Assembly (NCBI GenBank): GCA_025766275.1
Contig: JAFKAC010000019.1
Location: forward strand, 1-64,000
Source: Lactarius indigo
Taxonomy: Eukaryota; Basidiomycota; Agaricomycetes; Russulales; Russulaceae
Reading direction: 5' to 3'
DNA: 64,000 nucleotides
Positions within the stretch are counted from its first letter, which is position 1, and the number at the start of each line of letters is the position of its first letter. The position numbers and the translations under genes are program-made. Below, piece by piece: positions 10,531-22,303 of the stretch. The notes below the pieces were generated by a model. It ran no database searches. It was not told where the DNA came from and worked only from the letters and a program-made list of their open reading frames with translations.

Positions 10531-12726
10531 TCAGAAAGAACACACGAATAGCCTTCTCATACCGCCACCGTCATGGTCCATGCGCTGTGGTAGGCGTGTA
10601 AGCATCCCGGGGTGACAATGAAAAAAAGAGAAAAGACGGGAAGGGGTCCCCACGCACCTCGCATATAATCACCGCGTCGTGGCACAGCGAAGATGAGATC
10701 AAGGCCGGATCGACGTTTTGCAGTTCCACCGGAAGTGGCACCTCGATGACCGCGTGGATCAGGGACGACGATGGCGGCGATCTGTTGCCAGGGGCGCGAT
10801 TCTGGAGGATCCGCGTCGCGCGGCCCGGATGGAAGTCCACGACGTGGAGGACCGCGGGGCCGCCTTCGGGGCGCACGATGGGCTTGCGCGTGATGTGGCG
10901 CAAACCGCACACGCGCGACATAAGCGGAAGACGGCGTTCCTTGTCGAGACGCTTCGTGAGGAGCGCGCCGCGCTCGCCCCACTGCTCCCACGAGAAGACG
11001 AGCGGGGTGGCGGATGGTGGTGATTGCTGCGACTGGCGCGAGCGCGCAATGCGCCGCAGGATCGTGCGCGCGGGGACGCAGAGGCTCATTGCGGGGTCGA
11101 GCTTCTCCGGGGAAGAAGTGTGCCTGCGGCTGGCCATCTCGATCATGAAGAGCTGGTCTGCGGGGTCGATGCTGAAGTATTGGTGGTAGTGGCGTGCGTG
11201 GCCCGGTACGGGAGGGCTACTGCTGTAAACAGGGACCGTGCTGCGGTGCGTGTGGATTTCCCAGAGGTCGCGACGCTTGAGGACTTTGGGGATGCGGAAC
11301 AGGTACGTTCGCACGGCGTCGATCGGACCGCCGTCGTTGTCGAGCAGGCGCTGGGGGTCCAGTGCGCACACGAGCAGGTCTCTTGGCTGCGACTCGGTCG
11401 ACCAGAGGAAGCCGGCGACGATGTGATGTTGGTCAAGGAAGCTGAACGTCGGTTTGAGGCCCATCACAGGCGTCGGCAGGGGCTTTTTGATCCACGGCGC
11501 GCGGAAGCAGAGTAAAACGTCAGTTAGGACTATGGCAATTTTGTTTCCAACACTCACCGCGTCCACCTTGCGCTCGCCCGTTTTCCAGTTCCACAGGACG
11601 ATGTGCGTGGATTTATCTGACAGGCTGTACACGGTGGCGCCGATGTAATCTCCGTACAGTCCAGAGGCTCCCAGGCTTATTACCCGTCCTTCTGGCACCT
11701 CAAGGAGACCGTCATTCGCGGCAAGCGGATGCGGACGACCCGTGCTCAGGCTAAACATGCGATACATCGTCGTATAAATTACTCTGCAGGTCATGAGTAC
11801 TTCCACAAGAAAAGGACAGAAGAAAAGAGGCGCACAGGGAATCAGGCTCGAGGATGATGAGTAAATCCTGAGACACATCCATGAGCACGTCATGCACCGC
11901 TGAGCCCGGGAACTGGAACAGGAGCTCCCACTGTCGGGCCTCGACATCTCGGAGGGAAGACGGAAACTGCTGTATGAGCAGTTTGAGGCCGCTGACGGGC
12001 CCGGGACCGAATGAGGCGAAAGCGAACGTGCTACCCGAGATGGCCATGGGGTGCAACGAACCAGCGAGGTGGGGCATCAAACGCGCGTCCGTCCAGGCGA
12101 GCTGTTGCCACGCGGCGTCGTGCGCGAGCAGACGTTTCAGCTGCACTTCGTGATTCATGTCCGTGCGCGGGCCGTCGCGCATGCCGCACGAGAAGAGTGC
12201 GATTTTGTACTGCATCTGCATGCTGTGGGAGATCACCTGCCGCAAACTGCGACATGTCTGCCAAGAAAAAAAGACAAAAACGCGCAAGAACCAAAACGAC
12301 AACGACGGAGAAGCAGGAGGGAGAAAGGGAAGAGAGTGGACAGGAAGATATTCAGTCTCTTTGAGCTCGGGGATAAACGGAGGACATGATACGTACTTGA
12401 TTGCAAGCGGCGATAGACGAGCCATCAAGGCACAGCAGGATGGCTATCAGAAGTTCCTCAGGCAACTTGGAAAAGAGGTCGACGCCGTGGGGAGGGCGTG
12501 CAAGTGGTGACTTCTCGCTCGACAGTGCGTCTGAAAAGAGTTCTGACACGACCGTTCTTAGCTTGCGTTGGGCGTGGGCGGTGAGGTCAAGGGTGAGGTC
12601 ATGGGCAGAGCGTGCCTTTCGCACGAGAAGCGAGCCCAACATCGGTCCGTCCCGCGGGTCCAACAAATGTGGCGAGCTCCCTCTTGTGAGATAGGCAGGA
12701 GGAGTGGGGTTTAATAGTAGAGTCAT
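10531..12726 (-). CDS. F-box-type protein B
   Basis: Exons (minus) 12726-12397, 12257-11836, 11783-11558, 11482-10658 and 10584-10531 give 1857 nt (618 residues) with every phase agreeing. Exon 3 is 226 nt, exactly as in paralog C. The N-terminal ~75 residues are variable. The F-box (FSKLPEELLIAILLCLDGSS) lies at ~80-100 and is followed by a TCRSLR stretch. The body carries the family signatures CGMRDGP, DVSQDLL, VLWNWKTG and FLDQHHIV. It is inferred to be a Skp1-binding substrate adaptor; I cannot name the substrate-binding fold. The minus frame is also open through introns 3 and 4, so unspliced reading is possible; the spliced model is preferred because A and C splice at the same places. 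Head-to-tail with gene C, same strand. Confidence 0.7.
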
Positions 12727-13748
12727 TCACGTCGGGCCCTCCCAATTCGCAGTCTTTGAAGGAGAAAGACGACAGGTCCCTCCCCCTCGAAGCGAGCGCC
12801 CTCACTGTTCCCCGCTGCCCTTCCGTCCGAACTAAGGGCTATTTCAATTTGGCCAAGCTCGGTCGGGCCCAATCGTGACCGAGCGGACCGCGACGCCATG
12901 CAGCACCAATTTGACAGTCAAGGACTTTGCTTTTTGCGCCGAGGTTCCCCGCGACGCTTCCTTTTTCTTTTTTGTATTGGTTTTTCTTGGCCTTTTTTTT
13001 TTAGATTCGTATCTGTTGCCATGTTTAGAATTTCAGAACGTCATGTGTGGGCAAACGAGCGAGTCTGTGAGTCAGCGAGGATAATTGACACCGCCAGCGC
13101 ACGCTAAAAAAGTAGACCTAACCACCTACGCGTTTCGGGTATAGCCACCGGTCGTTCAACGTAATTTAGTCGCTGCCCCTTGACGCTCCGAGTAAGCTTA
13201 CGCCGCCGGTGTGGAGGAGATCCGAATGTCGACCGGGAGTGATAAGCGTGCGCGTACTCTGTCTTCCCCTTTCTCTGCACTCCTGTGACCTGCAGCTTCC
13301 TACTTCGACTTTAGACAGATCTGGGACCCGGATCGACCCCGCCGCGTGTTGCATAACCGGACCTGGCAACACGTGACACGCGGTCCCACCTCGATACAGT
13401 ATATCCAATCAGCGCATCGCATTTGTCCTGTACTTTAACCCAGACGCCGCACAAGACGCGATACCAAGAGGACTGACAAACGCTGCATTTGATTCCAAGC
13501 TCCACAGTAAATTACATCTAATGACTCTGGTGCGTAAAAGCCAGAGGATAGCCGTGTGGTGATGCTCCCGGGTATCGCGGAATGCTAGGGTGTTCATAAT
13601 ACTTGAAACATGAAACTGTATCCATACACTCGATCCGTCGATTTTGGTGCGCAACTCAGCGCTCCAAACAGTACACTAGATGAGTTGTCAGCTAGCCCCA
13701 ACGACTAATTCACGTGGGCGCCCGTACCTCATGCAAATCCCGTCAAAA
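12727..13748. other. intergenic spacer between F-box genes B and C
   Basis: Contains the upstream region of gene B and the 3' flank of gene C, with a T-rich stretch near 12960-13010. Short frames show no recognisable content. Confidence 0.45.
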
Positions 13749-15691
13749 TTAGAATGTGTATGCAACAACCCTGCTGACCTCAAACCCGTCTGGAGCATAC
13801 TGCGCAATGAAAATAGCAAGCACCAACGACAGTACCCGCTCCGCCGGTCAGTAAAGTCCGACAACAGACGAGCACGAGGTGTGCAAAGGGGGGGGAGGAA
13901 TCAAACTCCTTCTCCCTACTCACCTCGAAGGCTACCAACGCGTCCTCACACAACATTATCCACGGGCTCTCAGACGTCTCTTGCAGCTCACAAAGCAAGG
14001 GAACCTCCTTCGTAATGCACATCGATGGCGGGCGGGCGCCCAGAACACCACGCGTGCCCAGTAAGATCTCGGAGAACGTGCTCAAAGCACGCGCACGCAT
14101 GCCAGTCCCTCCGCTGCCGCCGAGACCTACACTGCGCGCGATGCGCCCAGGATGGTAGTCCGCCACGATGACGGAGCGGTCGCACAACGACGCACCGAGC
14201 ACACGCATACCGCACACGCGTGGCCGACGCACGATGTATGGTTGGTCTGCGGCGCGCACGAGATGCGCGCCGTGTGGGCCCCACGCCTCCCACGGTACGT
14301 CGAGCGGTTTTTGGCCCGAGATGGACGTAGAGACGGATGCGGACGCAGTGACGGGGGGATGTGTGGCGATGTAGGCGAGGAAAGTGCGCGCGGGCGTGTA
14401 TAGCTCGGCCGTCTCCTCCATGCCTTGCATCCAGTTGTTGTCCGTCACCTCCAGGGCGATGATGCGATCCTTTGGGTCTGCATGGAAGTACCCAGATGGG
14501 GAAGAGGAAGACGCCGTTGGCGAGGAGAAGGAGGCCGTGTTGGCGTTGATGCGCGCTTGGCGGAAGGTGGTGATGCCGGTGCGCACGGGAAGAGATATAC
14601 GGAAACAGTACGGGATCGTCGCGACTTGGTTTATGAAGAGGGTCACAGAGGGATCAAAGTCATATACGAGGAGCATGAGCTCGTAATTCTGCCCGGGCTT
14701 GAGCGCAGAGTCGACTGCCGAAGCCGGAATGAGAATATGCGTCTCATCAAGGAAGGTAATATCGCGTCCGATGCGCGCAAACAGCGGTCGCTAAAAAAAG
14801 ATAGTCAAGACAGGGAAAGGGCCAAATGGGGGGGAGCGTACGATAATCGCCACCTGATTTCCTGTCTTCCAATTCCAGACGACGACTGTTCCTTTAATGG
14901 TCACAGGAGCGTGTGAAAGGGAATGCTCGTGTACAATGGCTGCCACGTGGTCGCAGCAGATGACCGGTATTTCCGTCAGTAAATCTGAAGAAGCTATTCC
15001 CAGATCAAATGAACCAGAATGAAGAACCGATGGGTGGACTTTTCCAGACGATAACGTTCGCACGTGAAAGTTGTTAGATCTGCGTGAGAGTTTGTGGTCG
15101 CATGACTAGACACGCGGGCATCTATACGTACCTCTGGAACAGAAGGAGGTCCTGGGCCGAGTCAATGCAGACATTGGACATCTCGCCGAGGCCGTTCAAT
15201 TCCCAGCTCTCACCGGGTATTCCTCTCAGCCTCGACGGGACACGCAGAAGAAAGAGCCGGTCGCTGTATTCGGGGTCGCCCGAGTCGCCATCGGACTGCT
15301 TCAGAAAGGCGAGCACTCCGCCGGAGCTGGTGGTGGGGAGATCGCGGGCAGCCTGGTGAGATATGGTGCTACCGTCTGACCACGCGACCTCTCGCCAAGC
15401 CGCCTCGTGCTCGCGCAGTCGTTGCAGTCGTTCGGAGGTTCTCTCGTAGACGATGCCTGACAGGCCATCCCGCATGCCACATTCTGCCAGCGAGATGATG
15501 TACTGCAAGGGAACAGAATCCTTGATTATGGCATTGAGAGTACGGCAAACCTGTGTGAATCGGAATGAGATAAGAGAGTTGGTTGAGAGGCGCTAATCAC
15601 GCACTCTTTGACAGGTCAAGAGCATGTTGTGATCACCCTTTACCATAATTTCAATAATGAGCTCTTCTGGGAGCGATAGAATGGTCGACAT
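13749..15691 (-). CDS. F-box-type protein C
   Basis: Exons (minus) 15691-15605, 15550-15132, 15079-14854, 14790-13924 and 13799-13749 sum to 1650 nt, 549 residues, all phases consistent. The F-box is at the extreme N-terminus (LSLPEELIIEIMVKGDHNML, then VCRTLN). The body matches A and B: CGMRDGL, SAQDLLLF, VVVWNWKTGNQ, FLDETHILIP, YFHADPKDRIIALEV, and a late segment with LCEDALVAFE before the last intron. Cytosolic or nuclear SCF adaptor by inference. It has no 70-80-residue N-terminal extension as in B. This is the cleanest intact member of the family here and the best reference for repairing A. Confidence 0.75.
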
Positions 15692-18578
15692 GGTGGTGAC
15701 ACGGAGAGTTCAATGAGGGGCACATTTGGATTCCTGGCCTGCGCCACCGTCACTCATTCTCATATGAAGAATCGCCGAGTCGGAGTCGTGTCGTGGCTGC
15801 AGTCTGGAATCGTCATCGTTGTCGTCAGAGTAACTGACCATTGAGTTGTCAGTTTGTTGATCGATCATCATGCATCATCCACGTGAAATTCGCATTGGGT
15901 AACTTCCGATAAACCACGTAAGGGTGCATGCTGCCAAAGGGCGAGCAAGTCCGCACCGTGACGGCGTTCTTGTGTTTCGGCCTGTCCAGCTGCTCCTCTT
16001 CAGTTCCAGTTGCCCTTCGCGTAGCACCAGGCGCTCGAGATTTGGCCCCATCAATGTGTGGGATGCTGTGATGACTCGTACCACCAACGGTGAGTCGCGA
16101 ATATGCCTCTTGCCAATTGGCGGCGTTTTGCCAGCGTAGTTGATAAATTACTACTTCCGGGACACGGCCCGAAAGCCGATCGGCAAGTCTCTGCGAGATT
16201 CCAAGTCAGGGCAAACCAAGCGGCGAATAGTCTCGCTCTCAGCAGGAATGATGGAAACGATTTCGTCCTGCTCATGTAGAATTGGCGCACTGGGCTCGCG
16301 TCATCAAGTTGGTGCGTGTTCTTCTCTGTTCCTGTCCCCGCCTCGCCTCGTCTCCCAAACCAGCCACTGATGATGCATTTCCACGGGTAATGCTCACTGA
16401 GTGATGCCCACACGGTCTTGGCCGCGGCGAACCTCCCCTCCCCCCTTTAGCCACAGCACACTGACCCGTGTCTGATTTGAATCGGGCTCCTTGCGGCCTT
16501 TGCCGGGCACAACGTCTTGTGCTAACTTAGGCGGTCGCGAAGTGACATCCGCGCCAGTATCGGCAACGTCCTCTCACCCCCTCACCACAGATACATTCTG
16601 ACTGCGGCCACTTCATTGACAAAGCACATCCTTTATCTGAGAGGTTGGTATAATTTTTCTTTGCACTCAATTTTTGTGCACCTTGCTGTTGACCTTGCCA
16701 CGAAACACTAACCCCACGTAGTGCCGCTCAGGTGTAGGGAACGGCAGTTGTGAATCATTCTCTGCACTGGTGTGGGGGCCGGAGGGGGCAACCACTGATA
16801 GCTGTAATTGCACGGTCGTATACCGATAGTAATTGGTGTATCATTAGCCAATCATAGCATTGGAGATTACACCTCCGGAGAGCGTCTATTCAAAATATTG
16901 TTCTAGAGCGCTGCTCAATGCGTTTTGCACGCAGTGCATGTCCAGTGACACTACCTCGGCGCAGATGTGCGCCCGCGTCCTATTGCTCTAGCTCCCTCTG
17001 CCCTCTCTTCCGTCTCCTCGGTGCCAGCGCCGGACCCCACGACTGGTTCGGGAATCCGGCCGAAAGCGAAACGCGCATCACCATGCGGGCCCGTCCGCGT
17101 AGAGTGCTGCTTGCAACCATCGGCGTTCTCCGCAGAGATATGCTGTATTTGAAGTTGCAGTGATTACACACAGTATGTTACCGGCTTGACAGACATAAAC
17201 CCAGACGCCACCAAAACCCTAGCTATACGATTCTCACTGAAGATGCGAGTAACTTAGTATGAACTTCGGATTCCGTCAGGCGCGCGGCTATCGCAGTAAC
17301 TTGACTTGTCCTACTTACAGTATCCGATCACAATGAATGTCATCCTGCTTTCAGTGCCAACCCAAATGTTCCAGGTGATCAACTCACGCGGCTACAATTG
17401 GCCGCTCGAACGTTCTAGAATTTTGGTCCACTGTCCACAAAACCTCTGCAATTGCGCCAGATACGGTGTAGCCCACTCCTGTATGGGAGTGGCCGTGTCT
17501 TTGTCCTAGCTATAGAGTCGTGGTGTAAATGTGTGGGAATTTTTTTCTTTGTGCGGCCCACACATCAGTGCAGCTAACGTCGCGAGAATGTGAAGGGAAC
17601 ACGTACCCAAACGAAGTCAGAGCACACATGCCGGACTGAATGTATACAGTACGTACTCTGAATGGCAGGTTCGTGTAGAGCGGATCGTGGAGATAATACG
17701 GGCTGCCTTTATCGGGCAATTTCGGTTCCACCAGACCGGACGCCTGTCCTTGTCCCCGAATTGATCGTGTGGCGTTTCGCCACATAGCGCGCGATGGCGA
17801 AACGGCTGGGCTGGAACTAGAAGCTCTGTGGCGTTTAAAGCGCTCGCCTTGCGCTACATCCAGGGTGTGGCTTGGCGCCTCATTGCCTTCCTGATTCGAC
17901 GTGGGTTGCACTGCCTGATGTCGGTGTCATGAATCGTGATACTAAATTACCAGCGATGCATGGAGGTACACGAGGAAACCCACATCAACTCCATATTGGG
18001 GTCTGGCAGCCGCAGCAGGACGTTCTCACGAGCAAATCAAAGCCGAAATCCTGAGAATTGGCGTATCTATCTTTGGCACCAATGGTGACGCGCGTCAAGT
18101 ACCTGATACGCGAACCTGAATTATGGGGGGTCTGGAATCGCTAAAGGGCACGACATACATGCACTTTGTTGGGTAAATTGTTCTTTATCTCCTGTGATGA
18201 ATGCAAATTGAGGGGTAGTATCGTTTGATGATCCAGGATCCGGGCGAGTTTGAGTTGGTCCCGTGCAGGCTGCGAGCAATGTCTTATGCGTGAGCTGCTG
18301 TTACACTACAGTACAATACAATTGTTATGATGGGAATGAATCACGAACCCGAGTCGAGATAAGGTAGGCGCCTCTATTTGCTTACGTTATTGGTTCCTCG
18401 AATATTATGATGACGTCGGCTAGGAGTCACTTCTGGATGCGTCAAATTCTGACAGGTTTTCAAGTAGATGTCGTTACGACTTGGCAGGTCTGAACAGCCG
18501 TTATTTTATCGATGGTACGTGGGGTGCGTGGGTGTGCGAGTGTGCAGCAGGCGTTCCTACAGCACACTAGTTTGAGTG
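15692..18578. other. 2.9-kb region without a supported gene
   Basis: Contains the upstream region of F-box gene C and the 3' flank of arrestin-like gene 1. The longest frames (minus 17510-17911, 133 codons; minus 16051-16413) have no motif and no paralog in the window. The last ~180 bp resemble the 3' flank of arrestin-like gene 2 (20600-20760), showing that duplication extended past the coding region. Confidence 0.45.
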
Positions 18579-20119
18579 CTATTTGGTAATCGGGATCTTG
18601 CCATAAAAAAGTGCCTTGTCTGGCTTGCTAGCTGGGACGAAGTTGGCTGAACAGAACGGGAAAAGGCACACGTAGTACTGCAAATGACGTGGGTCGGTGA
18701 GAGGTCGGATCCACTGGAGTCACGTACCATGAGAGCGATCCCTGGTTCAGCGAAACTGTGATTCATTTCAGCGCAAGGGTCTCTAATGAGCTTTCCGTTC
18801 AACCTGATGCGCCATCTGTGCTCGTCGCCAAGAGGGAGTCCCTTCGCCTGACCATCAACGTTCCATCGAGCTTTTGCGACCCACTTCGTAATATGGTATG
18901 ATTTGCGGTTTGCCATAGTGAAAGGGGGAGTGGTCGCCGCCGCATTCTTTCCAAAGACGAGGACCTTGAGTAAACGTACGTCGATAACGTGGGACACAGC
19001 GAAGAGGTCGAGTGCTGCACGGTTTTCACACGTCATGACGAGACAAAGTGGGATCTCGTCGCTAACAGGGTATGAAGTCTAAGAGAGTCAGGAGTGGTTA
19101 AACCAAGGTGGCGGACAATAAAAGAAGAGTGTGACGTGCCGGTATAATGAGCTAGACAAGATAGATACTAGTCGTGAACCAGGGAGGAAAATTATACTTG
19201 GTATTTGCTACTTGCCTTGCATTCGACCTCGACACGTATCTGATCGAATATGATACCCCTGATAATGGCTTCTGGGCACCTATTCTCTGTCCAGGGCAAG
19301 GGGGGACCGCGGGGATTTCTGGCGAGGGAATTTGAAAGAGGTGTCGAAGAAAGGGTGGAAGGATCTGGACGAATCATATAGCGGATTGGTTGCTTCATTC
19401 TGGAGCGGAAATTATAGGTTGGAAGACGGTCACGGAAGCGGGTGAGGAAAGAACACGGACCTGAGCTTTCGGGTGAGATATCCGCGACGATGGATTGTAA
19501 TTTGGAGTTGAGACTTCAAATTATTATCATGACTCCGCAGTGAGGGACGCCCAACGGGGAGATTGGCTTGTTCTGAGGCTGTGAGCGGGCTGGGGGGAAA
19601 GCTTGTGGGGGAAGGTGGCCCGATGGCAAAGCGCCAACAAAAATCTTTGTTTGAGATATGAGAACTATCAATTTGCCCAGACAAGAGGACGAGCTTTGTC
19701 TTGTATGTCGGGTTCGTGGGGTCAGATATGAACACCCGTAACTATAAATTTCTGGTTCGATGACAATCACTCCAACTGAGAAGCCAACTCACCGCCACAA
19801 CGACTCTTCGCACCTCATGCAGACAATACGCAGGAAATTCAACGGACCCTGTCGTTTGTTCTCCTAGATACACAAGAGGGACGTCCTGGATGTTATCGGC
19901 ATGGCTTTTTATGGAGACCAATGCGTATTCCTTCAGGTCGAACGTATGTATAGTATAGACAGCTTCCTTTACGTCACTGGCATGAGGATCACCGTCAAGG
20001 GCCTCCGAGCTTTGGCCGACGGTTGATAGTACAGGTTGTTGAATTGTAGAACTGGGACCTATATAAGAAGGTGGAGACGAGATACGATAGGATCGGCTGG
20101 GGTGTGAGTCCATGAGCAA
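18579..20119 (-). CDS. arrestin-like protein 1
   Basis: Exons (minus) 20119-19793, 19741-19461, 19399-19216, 19078-18728 and 18677-18579 give 1242 nt, 413 residues. The layout matches fungal arrestin-fold proteins: a low-complexity N-terminus, an arrestin-N-like beta region (VPLVYLGEQTTGSVEF, then EVRRVVVA), a middle segment (IRGIIFDQIRVEVECK), an arrestin-C-like region (ALDLFAVSHVIDVRLLKVL), and a conserved end YYVCLFPF ... LFYGKIPITK. Arrestin-like proteins commonly recruit ubiquitin ligases to membrane cargo; no PY motif is obvious here, so that role is inferred. Intron 3 uses a GC donor (AAG/GCAAGT) where paralogs 2-4 have GTGAGT. Sequence resembling the N-terminus of paralogs 2 and 4 (LPTLQFAS) occurs upstream at ~20340, so the 5' end may have been rearranged. 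Confidence 0.6.
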
Positions 20120-20769
20120 TACTAGTATCGCTGTAACCGTATGACCGCAAACAACCTACGCCTCGGATCTATTAGCACATGTCGGCCCGGGTCAGCACGG
20201 GTCAGGTGGCTGGATCCCCGTGCTGTCCAGAGCGACAATTGATCTAAAATTCTCTGAGGTGATGGAAACGACACATGTACGCTTTCTGTAAATGGTTGTC
20301 TGGGGTCTGGAGAGTCAGCATCCATCATAGAGGCAAATTGGAGTGTTGGTAGTATATGGGACCAGTCCACGACTTAGGCTCAAAGGGAAGACTTCAAATT
20401 ACTCAAAGAAGGTCGAGTTAGTTTGACGTCCACCTCGCAAATGACATGTTGTTCTACAGTAGTACATTGTTGTAATTGCATTCGGGAAAGTGGTCCACAA
20501 ACCCCAACTGAGATAAGACGTTATCTACTAATAGTCCCTTGAATAGTCCAATAGGCGAATGTATGGTGTCTACATCAGGTCTAAATCGTTTGGTTCCGTG
20601 AGTCTTTTCCATGACGTCGGCTGGGAATCAGTTGTGGATGCGACAGGTTCTGATGGGGATTCCAATCAAGAGAGTAGGCGACGACCTGACGGTGGATAAA
20701 AGGAGCGGAGATCAAGGTGGTGCGCCAGTGCACGAGCAGCGTGGGTTCCTACAACTTGGAACAAATTTG
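20120..20769. other. spacer between arrestin-like genes 1 and 2
   Basis: Holds a displaced N-terminal-like scrap of the arrestin family on the minus strand (~20300-20370) and 3' flanking DNA of gene 2 that is homologous to the 3' flank of gene 1. No complete gene. Confidence 0.45.
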
Positions 20770-22303
20770 CTATTTGGAGAGCGAAATCTGGCCATAAAAA
20801 AGCACTTTATCCGGGTTACTTGTTGGGTGGAAATCCGATGCGCGGAAGGGGAACAGGCACACATAGTACTGTGAATGACGTCAATCTGTGAGACGTTCAT
20901 TGCGATGCCACAAAGCCACGAACCATGACAGCCATGCCAGGTTCTGCAAAGCTGTGACTTATTTCGGCGGAAGGTTCTCGCAAAAATTCTCCGTTCAGCT
21001 TGGTACGCCAACGGGAGACTGAGTGCCTGTCGTCCGGAGGAACTTCCTTATCACTGCCATCGACGTACCAATGGGCTGTTGCAACCCATTTCGTTATGTG
21101 ATAAGATTTGCGGTTTTTGAGATTGAAAGGTGGGCTAGCCTTCGCTGCCTTCTTTCCAAACGCGAGGACCTGGAGTAACCGTACGTTGATAGCGCCGGAG
21201 ACTGCGAACAGCTCTAGCGCTTCACGATCGACACATGTCATAATAAGGTGAAGTGGGATACTGTCGCACACGGGGTATGAAACCTACGAAAATCAGGAGT
21301 AGGTAAGCCAAGGTAGCGGGCAGTGACAGAAAGTGACATGCCGGTATGACGAGCTGGATGAGTGTCATGAGGTGAGGGAGGGTCATACCTAGCATTTGTT
21401 ACTCACCTTGCATTCGACCTCGACTTCGTGCTGCCGCTGGAATATGATGCCCCTAACTATTACCCCTGGGTAATCGTTAGCTGTCCAGGACGAGGGGAGA
21501 TTGCGCGGCTTTCTGGCCCGGATCTCGGAAGGAGGCAAACGACTGGAGGGGTCTGGTCGCGTGGAGTACCTAATTGGTTGCTTCATTCTAAAGTAGAAGC
21601 CGACAGTGGGAAGACAGCACCAGAGATGCGTGAGTGGTAAATACGAACCTGATCTTTCGAGTGAGACGCCCACGACGATGGATGGTGATTTGAAGCTCAA
21701 ACTTCAGGTTGCTATCATGGGTAACGGAGGTAGGTGGTGCAATGGCAATTGGCCCACAAAAATCTTCGCCTCTGATATGAGAAGGATCAATTTGCCCGGA
21801 CAACATGGCCGCCTTTATCTTAAATGTGGGGTTCGCGGGGTCAGATTCGAACACACGTAACTACGAATATCTGGTTCAATCAGAATCATTCCAACTAAGA
21901 GCTGGCTCACCACTACAATTATACTCTTCACTTCTTGTAGATGACGCTGAGGGATTTGGATAGTCCCCGTTGTTTCTTCTCCCCAATATATCATGGGTGT
22001 GTCTTCGGGGCTGTTTGCATGGCTATTGATGAAGACATACGCGCACTCCTTCAGGCCGTAGATGTGTGTGGTGCGAGCCCCTGTGGTTGAGGAGTGATCG
22101 TCTTTGCCATGTACCTGTTGGGTTTGATCCGAGGGAGGCACCATGGGACTTTGACGAGGTGCGGGACTAGGACGGCTATATGGAGGCGGGGATAGGACGG
22201 AAGACCGATGTAGAGGGGCCGAAGAACGAGAAGCAAAGTGAAGGGTTGGGACGATGGAAACACTAGCTTGTGAACTGTGGATTGACGTCATGACTAGGAT
22301 CAC
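20770..22303 (-). CDS. arrestin-like protein 2
   Basis: Exons (minus) 22303-21911, 21860-21649, 21587-21407, 21283-20924 and 20868-20770 total 1245 nt, 414 residues, phases consistent. Same domain order as protein 1: a Pro/Ser-rich N-terminus, TPMIYWGEETTGTIQI, EVKSIIVVV, ITIHRRGRLTRK, VRGIIF, MTCVDREALELFAVSGAINV, and the tail LFYGQISLSK. Exon 2 is ~70 nt shorter than in genes 1 and 3, removing most of the variable loop between the two beta regions. Tandem with gene 1, same strand, sharing homologous 3' flanks, so the pair arose by local duplication. Family assignment rests on pattern recognition of the arrestin fold, not on a search. Confidence 0.6.

Noticed and set aside
10571..11947. 458-codon unspliced reading of F-box gene B
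   Set aside because: It is open through two introns by chance; exon lengths and junctions shared with genes A and C favour the spliced model.
17510..17911. 133-codon minus-strand frame
   Set aside because: Low-information sequence without recognisable domain or duplicate.
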